Part shown: positions 50,519-59,418 of the stretch, in pieces | How the letters are laid out: every line of letters starts with the position of its first letter | How positions within the stretch are numbered: the first letter of the stretch is position 1 | Assembly (NCBI GenBank): GCA_964581815.1 | Contig: CAZORE010000017.1 | Coordinates: forward strand, 18,609-82,608 | Direction of reading: 5' to 3' | From: Trebonia sp964581815 | GTDB lineage: Bacteria > Actinomycetota > Actinomycetes > Streptosporangiales > Streptosporangiaceae | DNA length: 64,000 nt | Translations under genes and position numbers: made by a program | Notes under the pieces: generated by a model | Told to the model about the DNA's origin: nothing | Seen by the model: the letters and a program-made list of their open reading frames with translations, nothing else | The model's database searches: none

Positions 50519-51064
50519 TTACGCGCCACCGCGGCCAGAACGCCGCCGCCCGGGCCGCCAGCGCGGGCGGCGCGACGCCGGCGTTTCTGGCTGGCCCGCC
50601 TGGTGCCGCTCCGCGGCGCGGGCGGCCGCCTCGGCTTTCGCGCGTGCTGAGCGCGCGGAACGCCAGCGGGCGACCAGGTCGTCGGCGTTCACCAGCCGGA
50701 CGTGCACCGGCGGGCCGACCGGGATGCGCCGCCACTCCACGATGCGCCGGTTCAGGTCCGCCGCCGCCTCGCGCACCTCCTGCTCGGAGCGGAACTCCCC
50801 CGCCGTCTCCGCGAGCCGCTCGATCTCCCGCCGCAGCCGCAACGGTGTCGGCAGCATCTCCTCCGCGGTCACGCCCTCGCGGCGCGCGTAGTCGCGCAGC
50901 CACGCCTGCCCGTAGTCACCGTCCGGCGCGCCAGGGCGCAGGTTCAGCGGCTTGCCCGCCCCCGGCAGGTCATCAAAAACGCCGCGGCGCTCGGCCTCGG
51001 CCACCTGCTGGTCGATCCAGGAGGAAAAGCCCATCTGGGGCGGCTTGCGCTCGGTCATCACCAT
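50519..51064 (-). CDS. DUF1992 (DnaJ-homologue subfamily C member 28-like) domain protein
   Basis: 181 residues. The conserved domain (about 10-80) reads FSSWIDQQVAEAERRGVFDDLPGAGKPL, DYARREGV and LPTPLRLRREIERL, the DUF1992 signature found near DnaJ-type proteins. A basic Arg/Ala-rich tail follows. Function unknown. ATG at 51064 or 51058. Confidence 0.88.
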   Translation of the reverse strand: MVMTERKPPQMGFSSWIDQQVAEAERRGVFDDLPGAGKPLNLRPGAPDGDYGQAWLRDYARREGVTAEEMLPTPLRLRREIERLAETAGEFRSEQEVREAAADLNRRIVEWRRIPVGPPVHVRLVNADDLVARWRSARSARAKAEAAARAAERHQAGQPETPASRRPRWRPGRRRSGRGGA

Positions 51065-51148
51065 CCAGGGTAACCCGGGCGGTCGTCACGGCTGGCGAGC
51101 GCCTAGTTCGCGCGGGCCGGCCGCCATGGTCAGGCCAGGTCACAGTGC

Positions 51149-51502
51149 TCAGGACTGGGTGCGGCGGCCGCGCCGCCACCACCACGCCCCGCTCGCGATG
51201 ATGACCAGGCCGGGCCCGCTGTGCACGGCGAGCACGCCGGCCAGGCTCGGCCCGCCCCAGTCCTTGGCGTAGCTGGCCGGGTTGCCGTAGTGGATGAGGA
51301 ACAGCTCCGCGACCCCGCGTCCCACCAGGTACACCGCGAGCACGGCGCCGATGCCGAGCAGCGGCCACACCCAGGCGGTCCGCCGCCGGGCGCGGGCCGG
51401 CGGTCCGGGCACCGCCGCCACGGGCATCGTCGGGGCGTGCCCGGTCCCCGGCGCTGAGTTCGCCGGCCGCCCCGGCCTCGGTGATCTCGTCATCTCGTTC
51501 AT
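51149..51502 (-). CDS. Small membrane protein of unknown function
   Basis: 117 residues. Pro/Ala-rich N-terminal cytoplasmic part, two membrane helices (TAWVWPLLGIGAVLAVYLVG and GVLAVHSGPGLVIIASGAWW), and a basic C-terminal end (WWRRGRRTQS). Family not recognised. GTG at 51511 is an alternative start. Confidence 0.6.
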   Translation of the reverse strand: MNEMTRSPRPGRPANSAPGTGHAPTMPVAAVPGPPARARRRTAWVWPLLGIGAVLAVYLVGRGVAELFLIHYGNPASYAKDWGGPSLAGVLAVHSGPGLVIIASGAWWWRRGRRTQS

Positions 51503-51608
51503 GACATTCACGCTAGGCGCACCGGGGCCGGGCGGCCATCAGGCAACTCCCTGTTCCGTCCCGGAGAATGTCCCCAGGTCACCTCAGGGGTCCTGGTACG
51601 GCCCGGCG

Positions 51609-52277
51609 TCAGGGCAGCAGCTTGACCGCGCTCGCCCAGTCCAGGCCAAGCGGCCCCTGGAGCGTCATGTGCAGCAGCTGGAACGCCTCAAGCTCCCGCG
51701 CCCGGCGCAGCGGCCCGGTATCCACCGCGCGCATGCCGCCGTCCCGTACCAGCGCCGCCACCTGCGCCTTGGGCCGCTCGTCGTCCCCGGCGATGAACAC
51801 GTCGAGCGGCAGCCCGCCCACCCAGCCGGCCACGAGCGCGGCCGCGAACGTGGTGTTGAACGCCTTCACCACGCTGGCCCCCGGGCTGGCCGCGGCGATT
51901 TCCTCGGCGGCCGACATTCCCGGGCTGGTCAGGAGCGAGTCGAAGGTGGAGAAGTCGACCGGGTTGCACGTGTCCACCACCGTCACGCCGGACAGCGCCG
52001 CCCCCTGCTCGCGGGCCAGGATCCGCCCCTCCGGGTAGGGCAGCGCCAGGATCACCACGTCCGCGCCCGCGATCGCCTCACCCACCGTCGCCACGCTCAG
52101 TGACGAAGACGCCGGCTCCAGCGCTCCGCCACGGCCGGCCCGCACGGCCAGGCTCGCGGCCAGCGCGTCCGCCTTGCCCGGTTCGCTGTCGGTGATCCGC
52201 AGCCGGTGGCCGCCCGCCAACGCCCGCACCGCCAGGCCTTCCGCGAGCCGCCCGGCCCCCACGATGGTCACGATCAT
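51609..52277 (-). CDS. NADPH-dependent F420 reductase-like/NAD(P)-binding protein
   Basis: 222 residues. Rossmann motif IVGAGRLAEGLAVRALAGGH, ILALPYPEGR, VVDTCNPVDF, GASVVKAFNTTFA, and the terminal HMTLQGPLGLDWASAVKLL. It resembles F420H2:NADP+ oxidoreductase (Fno) and related reductases. GGGGGG precedes the ATG at 52277. Not adjacent to other F420 genes except the LLM enzyme 1.1 kb away. Confidence 0.85.
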   Translation of the reverse strand: MIVTIVGAGRLAEGLAVRALAGGHRLRITDSEPGKADALAASLAVRAGRGGALEPASSSLSVATVGEAIAGADVVILALPYPEGRILAREQGAALSGVTVVDTCNPVDFSTFDSLLTSPGMSAAEEIAAASPGASVVKAFNTTFAAALVAGWVGGLPLDVFIAGDDERPKAQVAALVRDGGMRAVDTGPLRRARELEAFQLLHMTLQGPLGLDWASAVKLLP

Positions 52278-52428
52278 CTGCCCCCCAGTAGGCAACACCT
52301 TACCCACAGGCCCCGCCAGTCAAGATCATTTCGACGACGACATGATCACGGAAAGTAACTGCCACGCTAATGCTGCTCGCCATCATCCAGAACGAGCGCG
52401 CGCTTCGCCCGTCTCGCCAGGCCGGCCG

Positions 52429-55400
52429 CTACCGGCCGATGGGACGGTACTGGGAAATGGCGGTGGCAGGATCCCCGTGGACCACGAAGGCAGACCAGAA
52501 GAGGGGGTCCGGGTGCTCGTCGCGGACGGTGAGCTGGGCGGCCCGCAGAGCGTCAGGAACCACGGCTCCAGCCGTCAGCCGGACGTAGAACTCCTTCATC
52601 AGCAGAGCGGTCTGCTGGTCTGGAACCTGCCAGAGTGAGGTAACGACCGCCCTCGCGCCGGCGACACCGAACGCCCAGCGCAGTCCAATCAGACCCTCGC
52701 CGCTGCGGTGGTCGCCCAGGCCGGTGTCGCACGCCGAGAGAACGACAAGCTGGGTGTCGCGAAGGTTGAGCGTGCATGCCTCGTCAGCGGTCAGCATCCC
52801 GATGCCGGCCTCAGGCGGCGGCACGACCCCGTTGAGCCATGTGTTAAGGCCAGCCAGCGCGACAGCGGACCGCAGCAGCGGGTCGGCGTGCGCCGCGGGC
52901 AGGCCGGGGAGGGCCGCGGCGGCCGGGGGGTCGTTCTCGGCTCCCATGACGAAGTCCCCTTCACCGGGCACCGTCACCATGTACAGCCGCTCGTAGTGGT
53001 CGCCCGCGGGCGGCTCCGGGTTCGGCAGGAAGATCCCGTGGGTCGCCAGGTGGACAACCATCGGCGACTGGGCGGCGGCGAGGCTGATTTTCGTGGCGTC
53101 CGCGCCGGTCAGCGCCTCGGTTCCGAGCAGTGCGGCCACCTGCCTGCCCTCTTCCGCGGTACCGGGCAGCGGCCGCACGATCCGCCTGGCGTGCGGTCCG
53201 CCCAGGTCGTAGTCCGGGTCGGCGATGACAAGCGGCGCCCCCGGCGCGCGGTACCTGGCCGCCCTTGGCCAGCGGAGTACGTCGCGCGGGGCGGACAGGT
53301 AGGCGATCACGCGGGAGTCGATGAGGCGGCCTTCGTCCGGCAACGGCAGCAGCTGGAACGGCAGCAGCCCGAGGCGGCCGCCGGCGACGATCAGCAGGTT
53401 CCGGTCGTGCAGGCCCAGCGGGTCGATCAGCCGTTCACGGAGGGCGGCGGCGTGGCGATCGCGGTCAGCGGCCGGGTCTGCGCGGCTGAGCGAGGTGAGC
53501 AGGTCGCGCAGCGCGGAGAGGTCCGCATGGATGGGGTCAGCGGGGCCGAGGTCGACCATGCGGAGGTCCCGCGTGGTGGACACGAAGGCGACGTACCGCT
53601 GCGCCCGCTTCACGCGGAGGCCGTCACCCACCGCCGGCCGTCCGAGCGCCACGTGGGCGAAGTCGGTGCTCTCGGTGAGCACGTAGGTGACGAGCGTCGT
53701 GTCCTGTGGCAGCGAGGCGGCGATCAGTTCGGCGCTAGGGACCTCGACGGCGGCGGGGAGGTACACCGCGAGCAGTCGCTCCAGCTCGGTTCCGCGTACG
53801 CGGAGGCGCTCGGCCTGCGTGCTGTCGTTCATGATGACCGCACGCGCCAGGCGGGCGCGGAGATCCCCGAGTTCCCGCAGGACGGGACCTCCTGAGCCGC
53901 GCAGCGCGGCGGCGCGTTCCGCTCTCATGTGGTCGGCGTCCTGCCCGAGGCGCTGGATGACCAGCTCCCAGGCTTCCGCGGCGTTCTTCGGGCCTGCCAG
54001 AGTCAGGCAGGCGTCGACTGTGTCCCATAGCCGGGCGAAGAAGGCCCGTCGTCGCTGCTCCGGCGCCGAGGAGGACATGACGCCCCGGAGAAGCTCGTCC
54101 TCAAGGCTGATGAGCCGCTGGAGCGAGCGCCGGGCGGCCGGCCCGTCGCCGCTCGCGGCCTGGAAGTAGGCGAACAGGCGCCACGTCTCGGCGGCGCCCG
54201 GCGCGACCCTGAGCGACTCCTCGAACAGGGCGCTGGCTAGCTCCAGGTCGCCGGCGAACGCCTTGCACCTGGCGAGCAGCGCGAGGTACGGACCGAGGAT
54301 GACGTGCTCCGGGCCGTGCGCGGCCCGCATGATGGTGACCGCGCGCTCGGCGAATGCCATGGCGGTGTCCTTTGCCCCGATGTCGAGGTAGAGGTTCGCC
54401 AGGCCGGAGAGCGGTTCCGCCAGGCTCGGATGCTCACCCAGCGCGGCCTGCAGCGTCTCGTACGCCTTAGTCAGCGTGGTGGCCGCGGTCATCTTCCCTT
54501 GCCTGAGTTCCAGGTTCCCCAGACGGCTAAGGGTTGAGCCGTACCCGGAGGCGTCGCGGCCCGCGGACGATTCCAGCAGGCCGAGTGCCCTGGTCAAAAG
54601 CCTTTCCGCCGTGTCCAGCTCGCCGAGTTCCTCGCAGATGGCCGCCTGGTTGACCAGCAGGGTCGCCTGGCGCTGCACGTTGTCACCGGCCGCGCTCGCG
54701 GCACGCTGGAACCACTGCTCGGCTTCGGGTCTTTTCCCCTGGCCGGCGAGCGCGAGGCCGATTTCATTCGCCGCGTCGCCGACGTCGGCGTTATCGTCTG
54801 GGTCAACGTTGTCGAGCCTGCTCAGCGCCGCCCGCGCCAGCTTCTCGCTTTCGGTGAAACGTCCTTGTCCACGCACGACTTTGGTGTAGCCGAGCAAGGC
54901 ATGCGCGAACTGCGGGCTCGTTTCATCGAACCAGAGCAAAGCCAGCTGGAGTGTCTCCTCGGCCAGGTCATGCGCCTCCGCGAGACGATAATCGTCGATG
55001 AGGAACATGATCAGGTTCCGACGGCCGGTAAGGCGGTTCGCGTTATCCTCGGCAACGACCAGGGCCTGACGGAAATACCGTTCCGCCGCAGTGAATTCGC
55101 CTTTCCGCTGTGCGATAAGGCCGAGACTCGTCAGCGTGCGGCCGAGCTGCTCCCCGGTGGCCTGCTCGGCGCCGGCGGCGAGCAGTTGCGCCGCCTCCTC
55201 GTCCCGGCCCTGCGTGGCCAGCAGGTGGCCAAGTTCCCGGCGAGCGGACGCGAGCATCGGGTCATCGGCGGGGAGCTGTTCCTCGTGGACGCGCAGCGCT
55301 TCTCGTATCAGTTCCTCGACGCCCCTGGTAGCGCCCCCGTCCTGGCGGACCGCGGCGAGGAAGAGCTTGAGCCCGGCCACGCGAAGGCTGCTGGGACCGT

Positions 55401-57630
55401 CCGCGTCGGCGGTGATCTGGATGGCCCGGCTGATCGACCGCTCGGCGTCCGTAAGGTCGCCGCGTGCCCGTGACTGCCTCGCCTGCCTTAGCAGCTGCTC
55501 GAGCTGTTCGGCGAGCGGCGGGCCGGCGGGAGGCAGACCCGCCTGCCGCGCCAGGGCGGCGGCCCGCGCCTGGAGCAGCGGCTGGCCGTCAAGGGAGGGC
55601 GCAGCCTCGGCGATCAGCTCGGCTGCCTGGTCGGGCTGCCCGGCGTGCGCGAGTACGTCGGCCACGTCGATCAGCGCGTGCAGCAGCCGCGGGTCGCCGG
55701 GCGCGAGCGCCGCGCGCATCTCGGCCAGGGCCTGCCGGTGTTCCGTGATCGCCTCGTCGACCCGGCCAAGGCTCTCCAGCGCGTTCGCGAGGTTGTGCCG
55801 CGCGAGGAACACCGTGTCGGGTGCCGCCTGCCTGACCGACTCGGAGTACCAGCGGGCGGCCTCCTCGAAGCGTGCTGACCGGTAGTAGATGTCCGCGAGG
55901 TTGTTCAGTTGCGTGGCTTCTGGGACCAGCTCGACAAGGTCCAGCTGGATGGCGAGCGCACCGGGCAGGTCGTTCAGTGCCTGGTAAGCCTTCTGCACCC
56001 GGTAAAGAACCTCCGCCTCGTTCGGGTCGTCCAGTCCCCGCAAGGGCGCAAGCGTGCCCAGGGCTTGTTCCGCCATCTGGCGGCTTGCCGCCGCCGCGCC
56101 GCTCGCAGCGTAAAGTTCCGCCAGGTCGCCCTGAGTGAGCGCTACCTCCATGGGGAGCTCTAGCCGTTGCCACGTGTCAACGGCGCGGGCCAGGTATCTC
56201 TCGGCCTGCTCGATGCGCCCGCTTTGCCGGTAGACGCGCCCGAGCCCGCGCAACGTATCGGCGACCTTCTTGTGCGTTTCGCCGTACGCTTCCCGGTAAA
56301 GGGCGAGGGCCCGGCCGAGCAGGTCGCTCGATTCGGCATAGCCTTCCTGGAAGAACAAGGCCTGGGCGAGCGCGAAAAGCAGGCTTGCCAGCGGGGCACC
56401 GGTGAACGTCCGGTCATCCAGCGCCCTGCGCAGCAAGCTCTCCGCCGCATGCGCCTCGCCAGAGTTGACCAGCCTGGTACCCGCGGCCTCGTAGACGCGG
56501 GCTGCGGCGTCCTGCGGGATGTGCGCGCTGAGCTGCGGCAGCACAGAATCGAGAAGGGCGGCGGCATCCGGCGAACCGGAGTCCATGTTCGCGTAGTTGA
56601 CCACCACGGTCGGGACCAGCTCTGGGGCGGCGCCGGACAGCACCTCCAGCGCCTGCCCGAAGAGATCGCGGCGGCGTTCAAGCGCGCCTTGATTGGCTAG
56701 CTGCAGGCCGTACTCAGCGGAATGAGGGCCAAAGAGCCGCAGCGCCATGTCCACCAGAGCGGGAGCCATCCGGGCGGCGCTCTCTTCACTGCCGCCCTGA
56801 AACAGCATGAGCTGTTGGGCGGCAAGCCGGTCAAAGGCGGCCCGGTCCGGCGTTCGCGGCGCGCCGTCATCGTCGGCGAAGGCCGCGAGGCGACGCAGGT
56901 CAGCCAGGCGCGACAGGAAAACGGCCCCGGCTCCGTCCGGGTGATCCTGCACGGTCCTTTCCACGGCGTCGAGGAGGGGGTCGGCGAGCAGGTACGGTGC
57001 GCTGTCCGCGACCTGTGCGACTTCAGCCGCCGAGTCGGCGGTGAGCGCCCGGTCGAGCGCCTCGAGGACTTGCTCCTGGCCGGCCTGCAGGTACAGCTCC
57101 TGCCGGGCCCGCCGCAGGGCGGTCACGGCACCGGGTACCCGGTCCCTGGCCGCTAGCACAAGGTGCTCATGTGCCTCGGCGGCCTCGCCTTCTGCCAGCA
57201 GGGCAGAGCCGAGGTTCAGCCGGGTGGCGGCTTCACCTGGCGCTAGCGCGACCGCCTTACGCAGGTCGGCCACGGCTTCCTCGGCCTGCCCGTTCCGCAG
57301 CAGGATGGCGCCGCGGTCGGACCTGAGGTACCAGGCCTCGGGGTCGTCCTCGATCAACAGGCTCAGGTCCGCGATGGCCTCCGCGTTCTTCCCCATGGCT
57401 GAGTAGGCCAGTGACCGGTTGTAGCGCGCGTCGGCCTGGCCGGGCTCGCGCTCGAGAACCCAGCTCAGCTCCCGAGCGGAGGAGGCCGCGTCTCCAGCCG
57501 ACAACAGGGCCAGCCCGTGGCCGAGCCTGGCATCCAGGTCATCTGGCTGCACCTTGAGGAGTTCCGCGTACGCATCCCGTGCCTCGGCCCAGCGGCCCAT
57601 GCCGAGCAGTTGATCCGCGCGCGAGTCCAT
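52429..57630 (-). CDS. Giant TPR-CHAT protein (caspase-like protease domain with tetratricopeptide array)
   Basis: 1733 residues, the largest gene in the window. Residues 1 to about 1200 are tetratricopeptide repeats in several blocks (e.g. AEARDAYAELLKVQPDDLDA, EEAVADLRKAVALAPGEAAT, ERYLARAVDTWQRL, RFTESEKLARAAL). From about 1340 a CHAT domain of the caspase/separase fold follows, with catalytic His1531 (VVHLATHG) and Cys1634 (VVLSACDTGLGDH) and the conserved WQVPDQQTALLMKEFY region. Known family members include the TPR-CHAT protease of type III-E CRISPR systems and proteases that cut bacterial gasdermins. No CRISPR, gasdermin or nucleotide-cyclase gene is near, so it looks like a stand-alone sensor-protease. 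ATG at 57630 preferred over GTG 57645. Confidence 0.93.
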   Translation of the reverse strand: MDSRADQLLGMGRWAEARDAYAELLKVQPDDLDARLGHGLALLSAGDAASSARELSWVLEREPGQADARYNRSLAYSAMGKNAEAIADLSLLIEDDPEAWYLRSDRGAILLRNGQAEEAVADLRKAVALAPGEAATRLNLGSALLAEGEAAEAHEHLVLAARDRVPGAVTALRRARQELYLQAGQEQVLEALDRALTADSAAEVAQVADSAPYLLADPLLDAVERTVQDHPDGAGAVFLSRLADLRRLAAFADDDGAPRTPDRAAFDRLAAQQLMLFQGGSEESAARMAPALVDMALRLFGPHSAEYGLQLANQGALERRRDLFGQALEVLSGAAPELVPTVVVNYANMDSGSPDAAALLDSVLPQLSAHIPQDAAARVYEAAGTRLVNSGEAHAAESLLRRALDDRTFTGAPLASLLFALAQALFFQEGYAESSDLLGRALALYREAYGETHKKVADTLRGLGRVYRQSGRIEQAERYLARAVDTWQRLELPMEVALTQGDLAELYAASGAAAASRQMAEQALGTLAPLRGLDDPNEAEVLYRVQKAYQALNDLPGALAIQLDLVELVPEATQLNNLADIYYRSARFEEAARWYSESVRQAAPDTVFLARHNLANALESLGRVDEAITEHRQALAEMRAALAPGDPRLLHALIDVADVLAHAGQPDQAAELIAEAAPSLDGQPLLQARAAALARQAGLPPAGPPLAEQLEQLLRQARQSRARGDLTDAERSISRAIQITADADGPSSLRVAGLKLFLAAVRQDGGATRGVEELIREALRVHEEQLPADDPMLASARRELGHLLATQGRDEEAAQLLAAGAEQATGEQLGRTLTSLGLIAQRKGEFTAAERYFRQALVVAEDNANRLTGRRNLIMFLIDDYRLAEAHDLAEETLQLALLWFDETSPQFAHALLGYTKVVRGQGRFTESEKLARAALSRLDNVDPDDNADVGDAANEIGLALAGQGKRPEAEQWFQRAASAAGDNVQRQATLLVNQAAICEELGELDTAERLLTRALGLLESSAGRDASGYGSTLSRLGNLELRQGKMTAATTLTKAYETLQAALGEHPSLAEPLSGLANLYLDIGAKDTAMAFAERAVTIMRAAHGPEHVILGPYLALLARCKAFAGDLELASALFEESLRVAPGAAETWRLFAYFQAASGDGPAARRSLQRLISLEDELLRGVMSSSAPEQRRRAFFARLWDTVDACLTLAGPKNAAEAWELVIQRLGQDADHMRAERAAALRGSGGPVLRELGDLRARLARAVIMNDSTQAERLRVRGTELERLLAVYLPAAVEVPSAELIAASLPQDTTLVTYVLTESTDFAHVALGRPAVGDGLRVKRAQRYVAFVSTTRDLRMVDLGPADPIHADLSALRDLLTSLSRADPAADRDRHAAALRERLIDPLGLHDRNLLIVAGGRLGLLPFQLLPLPDEGRLIDSRVIAYLSAPRDVLRWPRAARYRAPGAPLVIADPDYDLGGPHARRIVRPLPGTAEEGRQVAALLGTEALTGADATKISLAAAQSPMVVHLATHGIFLPNPEPPAGDHYERLYMVTVPGEGDFVMGAENDPPAAAALPGLPAAHADPLLRSAVALAGLNTWLNGVVPPPEAGIGMLTADEACTLNLRDTQLVVLSACDTGLGDHRSGEGLIGLRWAFGVAGARAVVTSLWQVPDQQTALLMKEFYVRLTAGAVVPDALRAAQLTVRDEHPDPLFWSAFVVHGDPATAISQYRPIGR

Positions 57631-57786
57631 ACACCATGTGAGCACAGGCGCTACCGCGGCAGGAAGGGTAAGAGCACGCGGATGACCCGGGCGCCGGTGG
57701 CGGCCCTGGGGCCGTTACCCGATCTGGAACCCGCTGATCCCCGGCCGCGCGGGGACATCCGGCCCGGTCCGGCGTAGATTGCCGTC

Positions 57787-58281
57787 ATGGCCGATCGCAA
57801 GCCGCCCCGCCTCGCCGGCGGCGAGGCGGACACGCTGCGCTCACTGCTGCAGTACCAGCGGGAATCCCTGCTGGGCAAGGTCGACGGAGTCGATGAGGAC
57901 CGCGCGCGCTGGTCACCGGTGGGCAGCGGCACCAGCCTCCTGTGGCTGATCACCCACATGGCCGCCGCCGAGGTCACCTGGGTGCTGCACCGCTTCGCCG
58001 GCCAGGACCCGGTCCCGCCCGCGGCCGGGCCGCCCGGCGGCACGCTGCGGGACGCGGCCGAGGCCTACCGGCGCGGCTGGCCCGCGGTGGACGCGGTGGC
58101 CTTCGCCGGGGCCGGGCTCGATGAGCTGTGCCGCCGCCCCGACCCCGGGCCGCCGGTGAGCCTGCGCTGGGTGCTGATGCACCTGCTCGAGGAGACCGCC
58201 AGGCACGCCGGGCACGCGGACATCCTGCGCGAGCTCATCGACGGCAGCACCGGCCGGTTACCGCACGCCCGCGCCAGTTAG
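57787..58281 (+). CDS. DinB/DUF664-family protein
   Basis: 164 residues with the DinB four-helix pattern: TSLLWLITHMAAAEVTW and HLLEETARHAGHADILRELIDG carry the metal histidines. Paralogue of the protein at 4923-5519, to which the C-terminal motif is nearly identical. Divergent from the TPR-CHAT gene across 156 bases. Probable thiol-dependent transferase; substrate unknown. Confidence 0.88.
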   Translation: MADRKPPRLAGGEADTLRSLLQYQRESLLGKVDGVDEDRARWSPVGSGTSLLWLITHMAAAEVTWVLHRFAGQDPVPPAAGPPGGTLRDAAEAYRRGWPAVDAVAFAGAGLDELCRRPDPGPPVSLRWVLMHLLEETARHAGHADILRELIDGSTGRLPHARAS

Positions 58282-58365
58282 GCGCACGCGGCCGGCCAAG
58301 CCGCCCAAACAGGCCAAACAGGCCAAAGGGCTGCCGGGCGGCGACGCGAGTGACAGCATGGGCGG

Positions 58366-59340
58366 GTGCGAATACTAGTCCTGGGCGGCACCCGGTTCGC
58401 GGGCCGCGCCATCGTCGAGACTGCGCTCGGGCGCGGCGATACCGTAACGATGTTCAACCGGGGCCAGTCCAACCCCGGGCTGTTTCCCGGCGTGGAGACG
58501 GTCATCGGCGACCGGACCGCGGACCTGTCGCCGCTTGACGGCCGTGAGTTCGACGCGGTGATCGACGTCGCCTGCTACGCGCCGGAGACGGCCCGGCTGT
58601 CCGCCGAGGCGTTCAGGGACCGCACAGTGCGGTACGTGTTCGTCTCCACCGTGTCCGTCTACGCGGACCAGAGCACGACCGAGGCGCAGCTCGAAGACGC
58701 GCCGCTCGCCCAGCTCAAGCCGGACTCGACGGACTTCGCGGAGAACTACGGCGCGAACAAGGCGCTGTGCGAAGCGGTCATCAGGGAGGTCTACGGCGAC
58801 GAACGGGCGCTGATCGGCCGGCCCGGGCTCATCAGCGGGCCGCACGACCCGACCGACCGGTTCCCCTACTGGCCGCGGCGGATCGCGCGCGGCGGGCGGG
58901 TGCTCGCGCCCGGCGACCCCACCGACCTGACCCAGGTCATCGACGCCCGTGACCTGGCGGCGTTCCTGCTCGACGGCCTCCACCGGGGCAGGAACGGCGT
59001 GTTCAACCTGACGGGGAACCCGCGTCCGTTCGGCATCCTGCTCGACCTGTGCCGGACGGCGACCTACAGCGACGCCGACCTGGTGTGGATCGACAGCGAG
59101 CGGCTGGTGGCGGCGGGGGTCAACCCGGAGATGGGCATACCGCTGTGGGTCGGCGAGCCCGGCTACGAGGCGTTCAACGACGTCGACTCCTCCCGCGCCG
59201 TCGGCGCGGGCCTGAACTGCCGGTCTCTCACCGAGACGATCCGCGACACCCTCGCCTGGGACATGGCGCGCGGCGGCCCTGAGCAGGAAGGATTCGACCC
59301 GGCCGAGGAGGCGCGGCTGCTCGCCGAGCTGGCCGGGTAG
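58366..59340 (+). CDS. NAD-dependent epimerase/dehydratase family protein
   Basis: 324 residues of the extended SDR type. N-terminal ILVLGGTRFAGRAIVETAL, VDVACY, VFVSTVSVYAD with catalytic Ser/Thr, YGANK as YxxxK, then GRPGLISGPHDPTDRF. C-terminal substrate domain shows NLTGNPRPFGILLDLC. GTG start at 58366 without a clear ribosome site. Related proteins are annotated as reductases of isoflavone or nucleotide-sugar type; substrate unknown. Confidence 0.92.
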   Translation: MRILVLGGTRFAGRAIVETALGRGDTVTMFNRGQSNPGLFPGVETVIGDRTADLSPLDGREFDAVIDVACYAPETARLSAEAFRDRTVRYVFVSTVSVYADQSTTEAQLEDAPLAQLKPDSTDFAENYGANKALCEAVIREVYGDERALIGRPGLISGPHDPTDRFPYWPRRIARGGRVLAPGDPTDLTQVIDARDLAAFLLDGLHRGRNGVFNLTGNPRPFGILLDLCRTATYSDADLVWIDSERLVAAGVNPEMGIPLWVGEPGYEAFNDVDSSRAVGAGLNCRSLTETIRDTLAWDMARGGPEQEGFDPAEEARLLAELAG

Positions 59341-59418
59341 CGGCGCGGGTGCCGCCGGCCCGCCCCGACCGATCCCGCGATGGCGGAACGGGGGCGTGGT
59401 ACCCCGTTCCGCTCGCCG

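Noticed and set aside
58301..58327. Short tandem 9-mers around CAGGCCAAA
   Set aside because: About three imperfect copies only, non-coding, no sign of function.
52278..58365. Gasdermin or CRISPR partner for the TPR-CHAT protein
   Set aside because: No gene of suitable size or motif and no repeat array on either side.
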